Origin: Alphaproteobacteria bacterium
Lineage (GTDB): Bacteria; Pseudomonadota; Alphaproteobacteria; SMXP01
Length of the DNA stretch: 64,000 nt
Reading direction: 5' to 3'
Assembly (NCBI GenBank): GCA_028285305.1
Contig: JANQPV010000068.1
Coordinates: forward strand, 44,139-108,138
The notes under the pieces were generated by a model. That model was not told the DNA's origin. It searched no databases and saw nothing but the letters and a program-made list of their open reading frames with translations. Below are positions 1-7,639 of the stretch, in pieces; position 1 is the first letter of the stretch, and each line of letters starts with the position of its first letter. The position numbers and the translations under genes are program-made.

Positions 1-66
1 CAAATAGCCGAGATCATGAAAGACGTAGCGTCTAAACGCTTCAAGGATTTGCGCGTCGAAGCCTGA
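1..66 (+). CDS. C-terminal end of an unidentified protein (partial)
   Basis: An open frame runs from the first base to a TGA at 64-66 and gives 21 residues ending in KRFKDLRVEA. The charged, helix-like tail reads as the end of a real protein that starts before the window. Too little is left to name a family. About 107 bases follow before the next start. Confidence 0.6.
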   Translation, partial: QIAEIMKDVASKRFKDLRVEA

Positions 67-173
67 CGCGTCCTTCCATTCTATTTTCCTATCAAACTTT
101 CGTTAATGATCGCATTTACATACCTCTCGGCTCTCCTATTTCTTGGTATGCAAGAAAAAAGTCGAGGTCTGAA

Positions 174-314
174 ATGAGTTTGGTATTCGCCGCGCTAGCG
201 ATCATTGCTCTGTACGCTCTTTCTATTTGGTACGGGTCGCATACCGTTCGAAAATCCCGTGTGCCCGTCCGGGTACAAACTCAACCGCGCCGACAGATAG
301 GCCGCTCCGGATAA
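174..314 (+). CDS. 46-aa single-TM microprotein upstream of the sodium channel
   Basis: ATG at 174 opens a 46-codon frame ending in TAA at 312-314, one base before the channel ATG at 316. A GAGGT stretch lies about 8 bases upstream. Residues 2-20 are a hydrophobic helix (SLVFAALAIIALYALSIWY) and the remaining tail is basic (RKSR, PRRQ), so a one-pass membrane protein with a cytoplasmic tail is expected. The tight spacing suggests translational coupling to the channel. I recognise no family. It could be an accessory subunit or only a leader peptide; the assignment rests on the RBS, hydrophobicity and context. Confidence 0.6.
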   Translation: MSLVFAALAIIALYALSIWYGSHTVRKSRVPVRVQTQPRRQIGRSG

Positions 315-315
315 A

Positions 316-1194
316 ATGACCAACCTTGGCTTCGGAGTGAGTGCCGGAGCCAAGGCCACCCTCTCCGCGCTTCGAGCAAAACTCAGACACATACTGGAAA
401 GCCCCTATGCTGCGGGCTTTATCACCAGTGTAATTCTCATAAATGCCGTTGTTCTGGGGCTTGAAACCTGGCCTGCGGCGATGAACGCTGCCGGACCCGC
501 TCTGCTGCTTGCCGACCAAATCGCCCTGTCGATATTCGTGGTCGAGCTCACTTTGAAAATATTTGCTTTTGGTCCCGGTTTCTTTCGAAAGGGTTGGAAC
601 CTTTTTGATTTTGCTCTGGTGAGTTTGGCACTCCTGCCGGCAACGCATTCTTTCTCGGCTCTGCGGGCATTGAGAATCCTGCGCGCCTTCCGGCTTATTT
701 CAACCATTCCGCAACTTCGGCGGGTCGTTGAATCACTCCTGTCGGCTCTGCCTGGGATGGGCGCGGTCATGGTCCTTCTCGCTCTCGTATTTTACGTCTC
801 TGCGGTTTTGGCAACGAAGATGTTCGCAGCGGAGTTTCCGGAATGGTTCGGATCCATTGGCGCCTCACTCTACTCTCTCTTCCAGATCATGACGCTTGAG
901 AGCTGGTCCATGGGGATCGTCCGGCCGGTCATGCAAGAATACCCCTGGGCCTGGGCGTTCTTTGTACCCTTTATTGTCGTGACAAGTCTCACCGTACTGA
1001 ACTTATTCATCGCACTGATCGTAAGCGCATTACAAGAACAGGATACAAGCCGATCCGTGCCGCACGAGAATGCGGGACGCGAAGACGGCCTAAAGCAAGA
1101 CATTGAGGCGCTCTCAGTGAAGGTGAGCGAACTGCAAGAAGAAATCGCGAAAATGCGTCTTCAGCTTGACGGCTCTGGATCGGGTACATCATGA
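316..1194 (+). CDS. Voltage-gated sodium channel, NaChBac/NavAb type
   Basis: 292 aa, Ion_trans family, one six-TM subunit of a tetrameric channel. S1 is about residues 34-51 (LINAVVLGLE), S2 63-84 and S3 94-108. S4 at 116-130 has arginines every third position (R117, R120, R123, R126) and is the voltage sensor. The pore loop has TLESWSMG at 193-200, the selectivity filter of bacterial Na+ channels, followed by S6 at about 212-240. Residues 258-285 form heptad-like repeats consistent with the C-terminal coiled coil that assembles these channels. Length fits the family. The gene sits 1 base after a small membrane ORF, and its last four bases (ATGA) overlap the next gene, so the three are probably co-transcribed. 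Expected role: rapid Na+ entry, affecting motility, pH or excitability. Confidence 0.93.
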   Translation: MTNLGFGVSAGAKATLSALRAKLRHILESPYAAGFITSVILINAVVLGLETWPAAMNAAGPALLLADQIALSIFVVELTLKIFAFGPGFFRKGWNLFDFALVSLALLPATHSFSALRALRILRAFRLISTIPQLRRVVESLLSALPGMGAVMVLLALVFYVSAVLATKMFAAEFPEWFGSIGASLYSLFQIMTLESWSMGIVRPVMQEYPWAWAFFVPFIVVTSLTVLNLFIALIVSALQEQDTSRSVPHENAGREDGLKQDIEALSVKVSELQEEIAKMRLQLDGSGSGTS

Positions 1195-2042
1195 ATTCGG
1201 ACACTTCAACACTGACACATTCCACTGGATCTTCTTGGCACAGTGTCCTGGCGAGATTGTTTCCAAAAAGCGTTCAAGCCCTTGAGGACCGAAAGAACTA
1301 TGCAGTAACGGATCGCGGTTCGGTCGAAAAATCAACTGAAACGGGAAACTGGGAGCTACAGTTCTATCCGCGCACGGACGCTCCGAATGTTGAAACAATT
1401 GCTTTGGACGAGCTGCGTACGGGCCGTTCTCCCAATGACAATGCCCTGAAAATTTGGGTAACGATTATCTTACTGGTCCAAGCACTCTTGCCAGTGGCCT
1501 TGTTCTTTGCCGACGAAGTTTTCAGCGGGCTGGGTCTCGGTGCCCTTGTTTCCACCATTATGGAAACGGGCGTGTTGCCGGCGCTTATCATCTCGGCAAA
1601 CATTTTTGTCTTTACGTCGCTGCGTGTGCTCTTCACTCGCATGGATGCGAACTGGTCAAATTCGATTCGCAGCTTTTTGGAAAACGACACCAAGAACAAG
1701 ATGCAAGGTATCCGCGCATGTTTGTTGGAGTTTCGCCGGTTCGTGAAATGGCGGCGTTACATGTCGTACCTGCAAGCCGGGGTGATCGCCTTGTTCATCA
1801 TGCAAATCCCCATTCTCTTTCTTCTCCCGGCAGCGTTTGCCAACTCAGAATTCGGATGGACTTGGCACGAACTCGCCGCTGTTGCGGCCATGCTGTTCAT
1901 TCAGGTGCCGAGCATTATCGCTTTCCTCTATCTGCGTTGGTTTTATACAGATGGACGGGATCCAACTGTTCAACTGTGCGTCATGCTCGCAGAAGAGCGG
2001 ATCGACTATGTCGCCTTGCTGAGACGCGGTGCAAGAGATTAA
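1191..2042 (+). CDS. Four-TM membrane protein co-transcribed with the sodium channel
   Basis: 283 aa, starting in the ATGA overlap with the channel gene. The first 85 residues are polar and cytoplasmic-looking. Hydrophobic segments follow at about 87-107, 114-145, 193-216 and 226-250, with a basic stretch between TM2 and TM3 (RRFVKWRRY, 182-190). I recognise no domain. The overlap implies coupled translation with the channel, so a channel-associated function or shared regulation is possible, but this is inference from position only. Confidence 0.8.
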   Translation: MNSDTSTLTHSTGSSWHSVLARLFPKSVQALEDRKNYAVTDRGSVEKSTETGNWELQFYPRTDAPNVETIALDELRTGRSPNDNALKIWVTIILLVQALLPVALFFADEVFSGLGLGALVSTIMETGVLPALIISANIFVFTSLRVLFTRMDANWSNSIRSFLENDTKNKMQGIRACLLEFRRFVKWRRYMSYLQAGVIALFIMQIPILFLLPAAFANSEFGWTWHELAAVAAMLFIQVPSIIAFLYLRWFYTDGRDPTVQLCVMLAEERIDYVALLRRGARD

Positions 2043-2717
2043 CCCTTTTCATAGCCAAACCCTATCAAAGATTTATTCGTTCTCGGTTGCTTGTCGCGTC
2101 TCCGCTCCCATTTAAGGGGAGATTGTCGAGAAGTTTTCGGAGGCTCAGTGGTTACGTTCGATTCATATTATTTGGCGAACGGATTTGTTGGCCGGTCACG
2201 GTCGACCGCCCGAAAACGCGCGCTAAGAGCGGTTGCGGGAAAACATGAGAGCCCGAAGCCGACACCTAAACGGTCCTGGACAGCCAAGCATTTGGGGAGA
2301 GAAGTAGATGTCATGGTTTGAACAAGTATCTAGCGTTGTTGCCGTTTTTCTGGGTACGCTCTCTATGGAGACGCCTCCAACAAGTCACCAATTGGACGCC
2401 GCCCCAATAATGCTGCAGGCCGAATGCAGTCATCCCATAAACGAATGGGCACCTGGCGCTCTGATCTTTGCCGCAAGACAAGTCTTGCCTGGCCAAAGTC
2501 CCAATTTGAATCAAAATCGTTCGTCCTGTGCGATTGTTTAGCTCGGGGAGTAAGGAATTCGTTGAGCTCTGCCCCAACTCTTCTGGCCGCCAGCAATTTT
2601 GATCATGTTTTCCAATTAAAGATAAGATATCAATCGGATTGACTTATTAAACAGATTTGACCATATTCGCCGATAAGAATTTACGAGGTCCGGGAATTAG
2701 TAAAATGGGAAAAGACT
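2043..2717. other. Intergenic region with little coding evidence
   Basis: About 675 bases between the channel unit and the next clear gene. I see no RNA gene or repeat. The only plausible coding candidate is a small ORF at 2308-2541, listed separately. The AT-rich stretch at about 2600-2715 probably holds the promoter of the gene at 2718. Confidence 0.5.
2308..2541 (+). CDS. Possible 77-aa secreted peptide (doubtful)
   Basis: ATG at 2308 follows a purine-rich GGGGAGAGAAG about 5-15 bases upstream, a usable ribosome binding site. The first 20 residues (MSWFEQVSSVVAVFLGTLSM) could be a weak signal or anchor helix. The rest has no recognisable motif and contains two cysteines. No family is known to me and the frame could be chance. 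Confidence 0.25.
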   Translation: MSWFEQVSSVVAVFLGTLSMETPPTSHQLDAAPIMLQAECSHPINEWAPGALIFAARQVLPGQSPNLNQNRSSCAIV

Positions 2718-3239
2718 ATGTCTGAAAGTATGCAAATCGAAACAGATATTGAATTCAAACGCCCATTCGAAAAGGTGGTCAAAAAAAGTCGGTCTATTTC
2801 CAAGACGAAAAAAAAGCCGGCTGAAAAAAACCTCTTGCCACGGAACAAAGAAGGGGATGCCAAGCAAAACAACATCAGAGGCATTGATGTGTACGTTGTT
2901 TGGGGCAAGGACGGGGAACAATTGGCACGTGCCCTTGACAATGCGACCGACTGGTCACCTTTTGAGCTCGTAGACGTCATAGAAGTGGGTCGATCCCCTG
3001 ATGCTCTTCAGGACGAAGCGCCTCAGTCGGAATGGCTCTGCCGGTTCAGGTTCGAAGGGTGGTCAAAAGAAGCGCGCCCTTACGTGGCAAGCCTGCTTGA
3101 AGGCATTGATGTGGTTGCCCCCTGGACACTCTCCGAAAAGATATTTTCAAACACGGAGGAAGCTAACCTCTTAAAAGAAGCCCAGCGGTCGCCCTCCCCG
3201 CGCTCTCTGCGTGATAGACCGCGTTTAAGAGCCGCCTGA
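2718..3239 (+). CDS. Unknown 173-aa protein with an isocitrate-dehydrogenase C-terminal-like domain
   Basis: The N-terminal 55 residues are Lys-rich and probably disordered (VVKKSRSISKTKKK). From about residue 57 a compact region begins (GIDVYVVWGKDGEQLARAL) and ends near CRFRFEG at about 113-119. This resembles the small ferredoxin-like domain at the C-terminus of Thermus- and Rickettsia-type isocitrate dehydrogenases, but no dehydrogenase core is present. The similarity is from memory and tentative. The gene stands alone and ends just before a strong terminator at 3278-3312. Function unknown. Confidence 0.65.
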   Translation: MSESMQIETDIEFKRPFEKVVKKSRSISKTKKKPAEKNLLPRNKEGDAKQNNIRGIDVYVVWGKDGEQLARALDNATDWSPFELVDVIEVGRSPDALQDEAPQSEWLCRFRFEGWSKEARPYVASLLEGIDVVAPWTLSEKIFSNTEEANLLKEAQRSPSPRSLRDRPRLRAA

Positions 3240-3277
3240 CCTTTTCCATCCCCAACGTTAGGTCATGGTGACTCCAC

Positions 3278-3312
3278 GAAGTGGCGGCCTCGTCCGCCAC
3301 TTCTTCTTTTTT
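3278..3312 (+). terminator. Rho-independent terminator
   Basis: Ten-base perfect stem, gaagtggcgg (3278-3287) and ccgccacttc (3294-3303), six-base loop, then a T-rich tail (ttctttttt). It ends transcription of the gene at 2718-3239. Confidence 0.92.
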
Positions 3313-3344
3313 GCTCAACGAACTCTAGCTAGCTGGAGAACAGT

Positions 3345-3569
3345 ATGTACGCCGATGTGCTTAATCGAATTGACGAAGTCCTGAAGAAGGAACCGACTTC
3401 CGCTTCCGACGAGACTTTGAACGCTGAAAAATTCGGAGTGCTTGCAGGTTCGTTTGACCCGGGTATTGCCGGGTATACGGAGCTGCGTTTCGATCTCGAA
3501 TCTCCAACACGTGCGAAAAAGCAACGTGCGCCGCGTTCGTTGCTTGCTGGGCTTGAGCCGAATCCGTAA
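3345..3569 (+). CDS. Small unknown protein, 74 aa
   Basis: ATG at 3345 is preceded by GGAG about 7 bases upstream, and the frame lies between two clear terminators (3278-3312 and 3603-3627), so it looks like a monocistronic small gene. The protein is soluble and acidic in its first half and basic near the C-terminus (RAKKQRAPRS). I recognise no family. The flanking terminators are the main evidence for a real transcript. Confidence 0.55.
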   Translation: MYADVLNRIDEVLKKEPTSASDETLNAEKFGVLAGSFDPGIAGYTELRFDLESPTRAKKQRAPRSLLAGLEPNP

Positions 3570-3602
3570 AACTCGTAAGCACTCGACTCAAACCTAAATT
3601 TG

Positions 3603-3627
3603 GCGCGGGCTTCGGTCCGCGCTTTTT
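3603..3627 (+). terminator. Rho-independent terminator
   Basis: Stem gcgcgg (3603-3608) and ccgcgc (3617-3622) followed by five T. It closes the small gene at 3345-3569. It also argues against the longer frame of the next gene that would begin at 3600, inside the hairpin. Confidence 0.75.
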
Positions 3628-3647
3628 GTGCGCAAAGAATAAGAAAA

Positions 3648-4637
3648 ATGATTGATCAAATCGCGCAAATCGCCACGGCGAACCTTCTCTCACCCATGGT
3701 CCTCTTCTTCGCGCTCGGCGTGGCGGCGGCATTGGCAAAATCAGATCTTGTCATACCTGAAGCGGCCGCCAAGGCCATGGCACTCTATCTGATGCTTGCA
3801 ATCGGTTTCAAAGGCGGTGTGGAAGTGGCAGCGCACGGTCTTGATGCCCGGCTCCTGGGAACGCTTCTGGCTGGAGCTTTCCTAAGCGCCACAGTGCCGC
3901 TCATCGGCTTCGCTCTTCTTCGGCTCACGGCAAATCTCTCAGCCTACGATGCGGCAGCGATCGCTGCTCACTATGGTTCAATCAGTATTGTCACGTTCGT
4001 CGCGGCGAGCCAGACTCTGGAACATATGGGTATTCCTTATGAAGGATATCTCGTCGCCGTGGCTGCCGTTATGGAAACACCGGCGATTTTGGTCGCCCTC
4101 TGGCTCGCGTCCCGGGCGGCACCCGGCCAAGATGATGTTCAGGTGCAAGGGAAAAACGGGGTTCTGAGGGAAATCGCCCTGAATGGGTCAATCGTCCTGT
4201 TGGTCGGCTCGTTTTTCATCGGCGCCGCCTCAGGCAAAGAAGGCATGGAGGCCGTTTCACCCTTTATTGTCGATCCGTTCCAAGGTGTATTGTGCCTCTT
4301 TCTTCTCGACATGGGCCTGCTCGCAGGGCGCAGCCTCACTCAAGGACGCCGTTCTCTCACACCTGCAGTCCTCGCTTTTGGCGCCTATATGCCCCTTCTA
4401 TCGGCCTCATTCGCCGCTCTTTTCGCCTGGCTGCTTGGCTTGTCTGTGGGTGGATCGGCGCTCTTGATTACCTTGGCGGCGAGCGCGTCCTATATTGCTG
4501 TGCCCGCGGCTTTGCGTCTGGCCTTGCCCCAGGCCAATCCAGCGGTCTACCTGACCATGTCCCTCGGAGTAACGTTCCCCCTCAACCTTGCGCTGGGCAT
4601 TCCGCTTTACATATTTATTGCTACAATGTTCAGTTAG
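3648..4637 (+). CDS. sbtA: SbtA-type sodium-dependent bicarbonate transporter
   Basis: 329 aa from ATG at 3648, chosen because the upstream alternative at 3600 overlaps a terminator. It is very hydrophobic, with about ten TM helices in two inverted halves. Family-like stretches include LMLAIGFKGGVE near residue 45, HYGSISIVTFVAASQ near residue 112, and the repeated gate region LDMGLLAGRSL in the second half. SbtA proteins import HCO3- with Na+ and are best known from cyanobacteria; homologues occur in many heterotrophic proteobacteria. The next gene, 12 bases downstream, is the PII-like regulator SbtB, which strongly supports the call. Confidence 0.9.
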   Translation: MIDQIAQIATANLLSPMVLFFALGVAAALAKSDLVIPEAAAKAMALYLMLAIGFKGGVEVAAHGLDARLLGTLLAGAFLSATVPLIGFALLRLTANLSAYDAAAIAAHYGSISIVTFVAASQTLEHMGIPYEGYLVAVAAVMETPAILVALWLASRAAPGQDDVQVQGKNGVLREIALNGSIVLLVGSFFIGAASGKEGMEAVSPFIVDPFQGVLCLFLLDMGLLAGRSLTQGRRSLTPAVLAFGAYMPLLSASFAALFAWLLGLSVGGSALLITLAASASYIAVPAALRLALPQANPAVYLTMSLGVTFPLNLALGIPLYIFIATMFS

Positions 4638-4649
4638 GGAAATGTCCTT

Positions 4650-4961
4650 ATGGATACCTATCCAAAGAAACGGCTTGAAATCATTGTTGAAGCCCCCGCC
4701 CTCAATAGGGTCCTTAATGCCTTAGATCAGGCGGACGTGTCCGGGTACACTGTTTTGCCGGCATTGGCGGGAAAGGGCTCAAAGGGCCCCTGGCAGCGCG
4801 AGGGCCTTGTCTCGGCCGCAGGCAAAATGGTGATGATTGTTTGTATTCTGGACGAGGAGCTCGCGGGCAAGGCGCTCGACTCGGTCTTTGACCTCATCAC
4901 GCATCGTATCGGCATCGTCACCATCTCTAACGTCGAAGTCGTGCGAGACAAGCGGTTCTAA
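4650..4961 (+). CDS. sbtB: SbtB-like PII family regulator
   Basis: 103 aa, the length of a PII-like subunit. It has the strand-helix-strand fold pattern (RLEIIVEAPALNRVLNALDQADVSGYTVLPAL), then a T-loop-like stretch GKGSKGPW and a second beta-alpha-beta unit ending NVEVVRDKRF. SbtB trimers bind adenine nucleotides such as cAMP, ADP or ATP and control the SbtA transporter. The cyanobacterial C-terminal CGPxGC redox loop is absent, so only the core sensing function can be assumed. Twelve bases separate it from sbtA and the two are surely one operon. Confidence 0.88.
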   Translation: MDTYPKKRLEIIVEAPALNRVLNALDQADVSGYTVLPALAGKGSKGPWQREGLVSAAGKMVMIVCILDEELAGKALDSVFDLITHRIGIVTISNVEVVRDKRF

Positions 4962-5031
4962 GGGCTTCCAAATCCTCGTTCAATCCAATTGAGGACGGCG
5001 CAGATCGCCCTCCATGTCCGACTCGGCAGCT

Positions 5032-5050
5032 AACTGACAATTTGTCAGTT
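5032..5050. promoter_or_regulatory. Perfect 19-bp palindrome, candidate operator
   Basis: aactgacaatttgtcagtt has two nine-base arms around a central T. It lies about 110 bases upstream of the enoyl-CoA hydratase start and 70 bases after sbtB. Size and symmetry suit a TetR-family dimer site. A weak terminator for sbtB is an alternative, since TTTTGTC follows, but the stem is AT-rich. Confidence 0.5.
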
Positions 5051-5160
5051 TTGTCTTGCGCGCCGCTGACTTTGCTCTAAAGTCGCGTGCGTGTGCCGCG
5101 AGACTGGAACTCGCTTTGGTTCTTTGCAGGCGGCCGGGCAACAACGGCGAGGAGAGACTT

Positions 5161-5961
5161 ATGGACTTCGACAAAGTAAAGCTTGAGATGATTGGCCAGG
5201 TGGCCGTCATCAAGCTCAACGACCCCAATACGCTCAATGCGATCGGGGTAGAAATGTGCACCGGTTTTCACGATGCCCTCACCTACATTGAAGATCCGGA
5301 CAATGGCGTGCGCTGCGTGGTCTTGACCGGCGAGGGGCGCGGCTTTTGTTCGGGGGCAAATCTTCAGGGGCGGAGCAATGTCAGCCCGGAAGAAGCACGC
5401 AAGGCCGACCGGGGCTCGGCCCTCGAAACCCACTATCATCCTCTCTTCCGTAAGATCAGAGAGCTGAAGGTGCCGCTGATCACCGCTGTCAACGGACCTG
5501 CTGCAGGCGTGGGCATGAGCTTCGCCCTCTCGGGCGACATGATCTATGCGGGCAAATCGTCGTATTTCATGCAAGCCTTCCGCCGGATCGGGTTGGTTCC
5601 CGATGGCAGTTCGACCTGGCTCTTGCCGCGGCTGATCGGTCTCGCCCGGGCCAAGGAATTGTCCGTTATGGGAGAAAAGCTTCCGGCCGAAAAGGCGCTT
5701 GAGTGGGGCATGGTCAACCGGGTGTGCGACGACGATAAGTTGATGGACGATGTCATGACCCTCGCGACCGAATTGGCAGACGGGCCGACCGTGGCGTTGT
5801 CGCTCATTCGCAAGCTCTATGCGGCCAGTTTTGACAATTCGTTCGAAGATCAAATCCATCTGGAACGGCTCTGTCAAAAGGAAGCCGGCTGGACGGAAGA
5901 TCATTGGGAAGGCGTCAAGGCGTTTTTGGAAAAACGTCCGTCCAAGTTTGTGGGGCGGTAG
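5161..5961 (+). CDS. Enoyl-CoA hydratase/isomerase, PaaG-like
   Basis: 266 aa from ATG at 5161, which has GGCGAGGAGAG directly upstream; an in-frame upstream ATG at 5056 lacks this. Crotonase fold: the oxyanion-hole segment GRGFCSGANL is near residues 60-69 and NGPAAGVGMSFAL is near 108. The second catalytic acid region reads RRIGLVPDGSSTWLLPRL, with Asp as in PaaG (epoxyphenylacetyl-CoA isomerase) rather than the usual Glu pair of hydratases. It probably acts on acyl-CoA in aromatic or fatty-acid catabolism. It stands alone downstream of a palindromic operator candidate. Confidence 0.9.
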   Translation: MDFDKVKLEMIGQVAVIKLNDPNTLNAIGVEMCTGFHDALTYIEDPDNGVRCVVLTGEGRGFCSGANLQGRSNVSPEEARKADRGSALETHYHPLFRKIRELKVPLITAVNGPAAGVGMSFALSGDMIYAGKSSYFMQAFRRIGLVPDGSSTWLLPRLIGLARAKELSVMGEKLPAEKALEWGMVNRVCDDDKLMDDVMTLATELADGPTVALSLIRKLYAASFDNSFEDQIHLERLCQKEAGWTEDHWEGVKAFLEKRPSKFVGR

Positions 5962-5995
5962 ACGAGCCCAGTTCGTCAATAGGCAGGGAGGTCAC

Positions 5996-6100
5996 TTCGT
6001 CAGTGCGAGCCGCCGGAATGGCGGCGCGGCCATCCAGAGCGGCGTGAGCAGGATTTGCGGTCCTGGATCACTTCGTCGCTTGAGCTCCTCGTGATGACGA
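5996..6100. repeat. Degenerate imperfect inverted repeat, copy 1
   Basis: The ends, ttcgtcagtgcgag and ctcgtgatgacgaa, are near-inverse, and an inner pair catccag/ctggat is also inverted. The pattern (cattgcgag...atccag...ctcgcaatgacg) is a common dispersed intergenic repeat of alphaproteobacteria. A related copy lies at 39343-39453. It sits between two convergent genes. Confidence 0.6.
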
Positions 6101-6173
6101 AAAAAGGCTGCTTTATACGAACAAACTCGTTCCGGCTGCTTGGCTTCGTTGGCGAATTGAAGCGGATAATAAG

Positions 6174-6545
6174 TCAGCCCTCCTCCATGGCCTTGACCAG
6201 CTTCTTTGGGGCCACGGCCCGGTAGCTCTGCTCAATCCACTCTTCGAACATCCTCGGATCCGCCTTGTCCTTAGGCCCAAGACGGACCGTCACCCAGCCC
6301 GAGCGCCCATAGCCGTGGCCGGCGGCGTCAACAAAAGGCAGGGTTGCCGCCATTTCCGCGGACTGGGGCAGCTTGAGGGTCATCGAGAAGAGCCCATCTG
6401 AGTCTTTGTGACCGCCCAAGAATACGAAATTCTTTTTGCGGACTTTAATGGAGATGTGATCCCAGGATCTACCCTCTTCGGCTTCGGGAAAGGTGAGCGC
6501 AAAGCGGCGCATCCGGTCTTCGAGCGCTTTCATTTTCTTGGACAT
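6174..6545 (-). CDS. MmcQ/YjbR family protein
   Basis: 123 aa, full length for the family (DUF419, CyaY-like fold). Typical features are the opening RMRRFALTFPEAEEGRSWDHISIKV, the central KNFVFLGG, and the late GRSGWVTVRLG. YjbR members bind DNA in some reports but their role is unsettled. Its start is 22 bases from the stop of the glutaminase gene on the same strand, so they may be co-transcribed. Confidence 0.85.
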   Translation of the reverse strand: MSKKMKALEDRMRRFALTFPEAEEGRSWDHISIKVRKKNFVFLGGHKDSDGLFSMTLKLPQSAEMAATLPFVDAAGHGYGRSGWVTVRLGPKDKADPRMFEEWIEQSYRAVAPKKLVKAMEEG

Positions 6546-6567
6546 GTCTCTCCTCCACTGCTGTCAG

Positions 6568-7497
6568 TCAGTTGAACAACGAAAGTCCCAGTTCGTTCGA
6601 CAACGACTGAAGCGCCGCTATTCCTCCCACGCTGTTGCCTTTTCCGTCAAGGGCCGGACCAAAGGCCGCGATGCTCATTTCACCCGGTACAATGGCCAAA
6701 ATTCCTCCGCTCACACCGCTTTTCGCCGGCAGTCCCACGTCCACCGCAAACTGTCCGACGGCATCGTAGAGACCACATGTGGTCATAAGCGCAAGAAGCA
6801 TTTTGTTTTCCTCCGCCGAGATGACGACCTTCTCCGTGAGGGGATCAACACCTTTGTTGGCGAGAAAGAGGCCATAACGCGCAAGGCTTTTGGCTGTCAC
6901 TGAGATTGCGCATTGCCGGAAATAGGTATCGATCGTGCCGTCCGCATCTTCAATGACCTGCCAATGCTGCATAAAGTGGGCAAGGGCCCGGTTTCGGTGA
7001 CCCGTGTTTGTTTCCGAAAGCCATACATTCGAGTCCATTTCGGGTGGGTGCTCACCGCACATGTCGCCAAGAAACCGCCGGAGATACTCGAACCTTGCTT
7101 TGGCGGTCGTGCCCGGCAGCCGGTTGCTGATCGCGATGGCGCCCGCATTGACAAAGGGATTGCGCGGCATGCCCTCCTCCTCTTCCAACAGCACGATCGA
7201 GTGAAAGGCATCGCCGCTCGGCTCCACCGATACTTTTGCGAATAAGTCTTCGCATTTTGCATGCATGGCTGCCGCGAGTGAAAAGACCTTCGATACACTC
7301 TGCATGGAGAAGGACCGGTCGGTGTCACCAATGGACGCTTTTGTGCCATCAAGAAGATGCACGGACATGGCGAACAAATTTGGGTCGGCCTTGCCCAACT
7401 CCGGAATATAGGTTGCAACCCGGCCCTGGTGCAGTACCCGCAGCGCAGCCTGCCGCGCACGCTCTAGGGCCTCCTGCAATTCTTTCTCAGTCGTCAC
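6568..7497 (-). CDS. glsA: Glutaminase
   Basis: 309 aa, the usual size of bacterial glutaminase A. It hydrolyses L-glutamine to glutamate and ammonia and has the serine beta-lactamase fold. The catalytic SxxK is S67-V-S-K70 (in FSMQSVSKVFSL). Other family stretches are NPFVNAGAIA near residue 133 and KSGVSGGILAIVPG near the C-terminus. Cytosolic. It precedes the YjbR gene on the minus strand and is divergent from typA, with about 140 bases between for both promoters. Confidence 0.95.
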   Translation of the reverse strand: MTTEKELQEALERARQAALRVLHQGRVATYIPELGKADPNLFAMSVHLLDGTKASIGDTDRSFSMQSVSKVFSLAAAMHAKCEDLFAKVSVEPSGDAFHSIVLLEEEEGMPRNPFVNAGAIAISNRLPGTTAKARFEYLRRFLGDMCGEHPPEMDSNVWLSETNTGHRNRALAHFMQHWQVIEDADGTIDTYFRQCAISVTAKSLARYGLFLANKGVDPLTEKVVISAEENKMLLALMTTCGLYDAVGQFAVDVGLPAKSGVSGGILAIVPGEMSIAAFGPALDGKGNSVGGIAALQSLSNELGLSLFN

Positions 7498-7639
7498 GGC
7501 ACCCTCTTGGTTCCAGCGCGTCTTGGGAACTCATACCACCTTGATGCTTCCGCACAAGCGAAGTGCGCTTCCTCAGAATGCTTGCAATTCCCAGCAAACA
7601 CGTTCATGCCTCCGCTACACAGTATTGACGCGGCGCAAC

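Noticed and set aside
3600..3647. Upstream extension of sbtA
   Set aside because: This segment overlaps the terminator hairpin at 3603-3627 and gives a non-homologous basic leader.
5077..5979. 300-codon frame antisense to the PaaG-like hydratase
   Set aside because: Shadow of the real gene in a GC-rich codon pattern; no homologous motif and no RBS.
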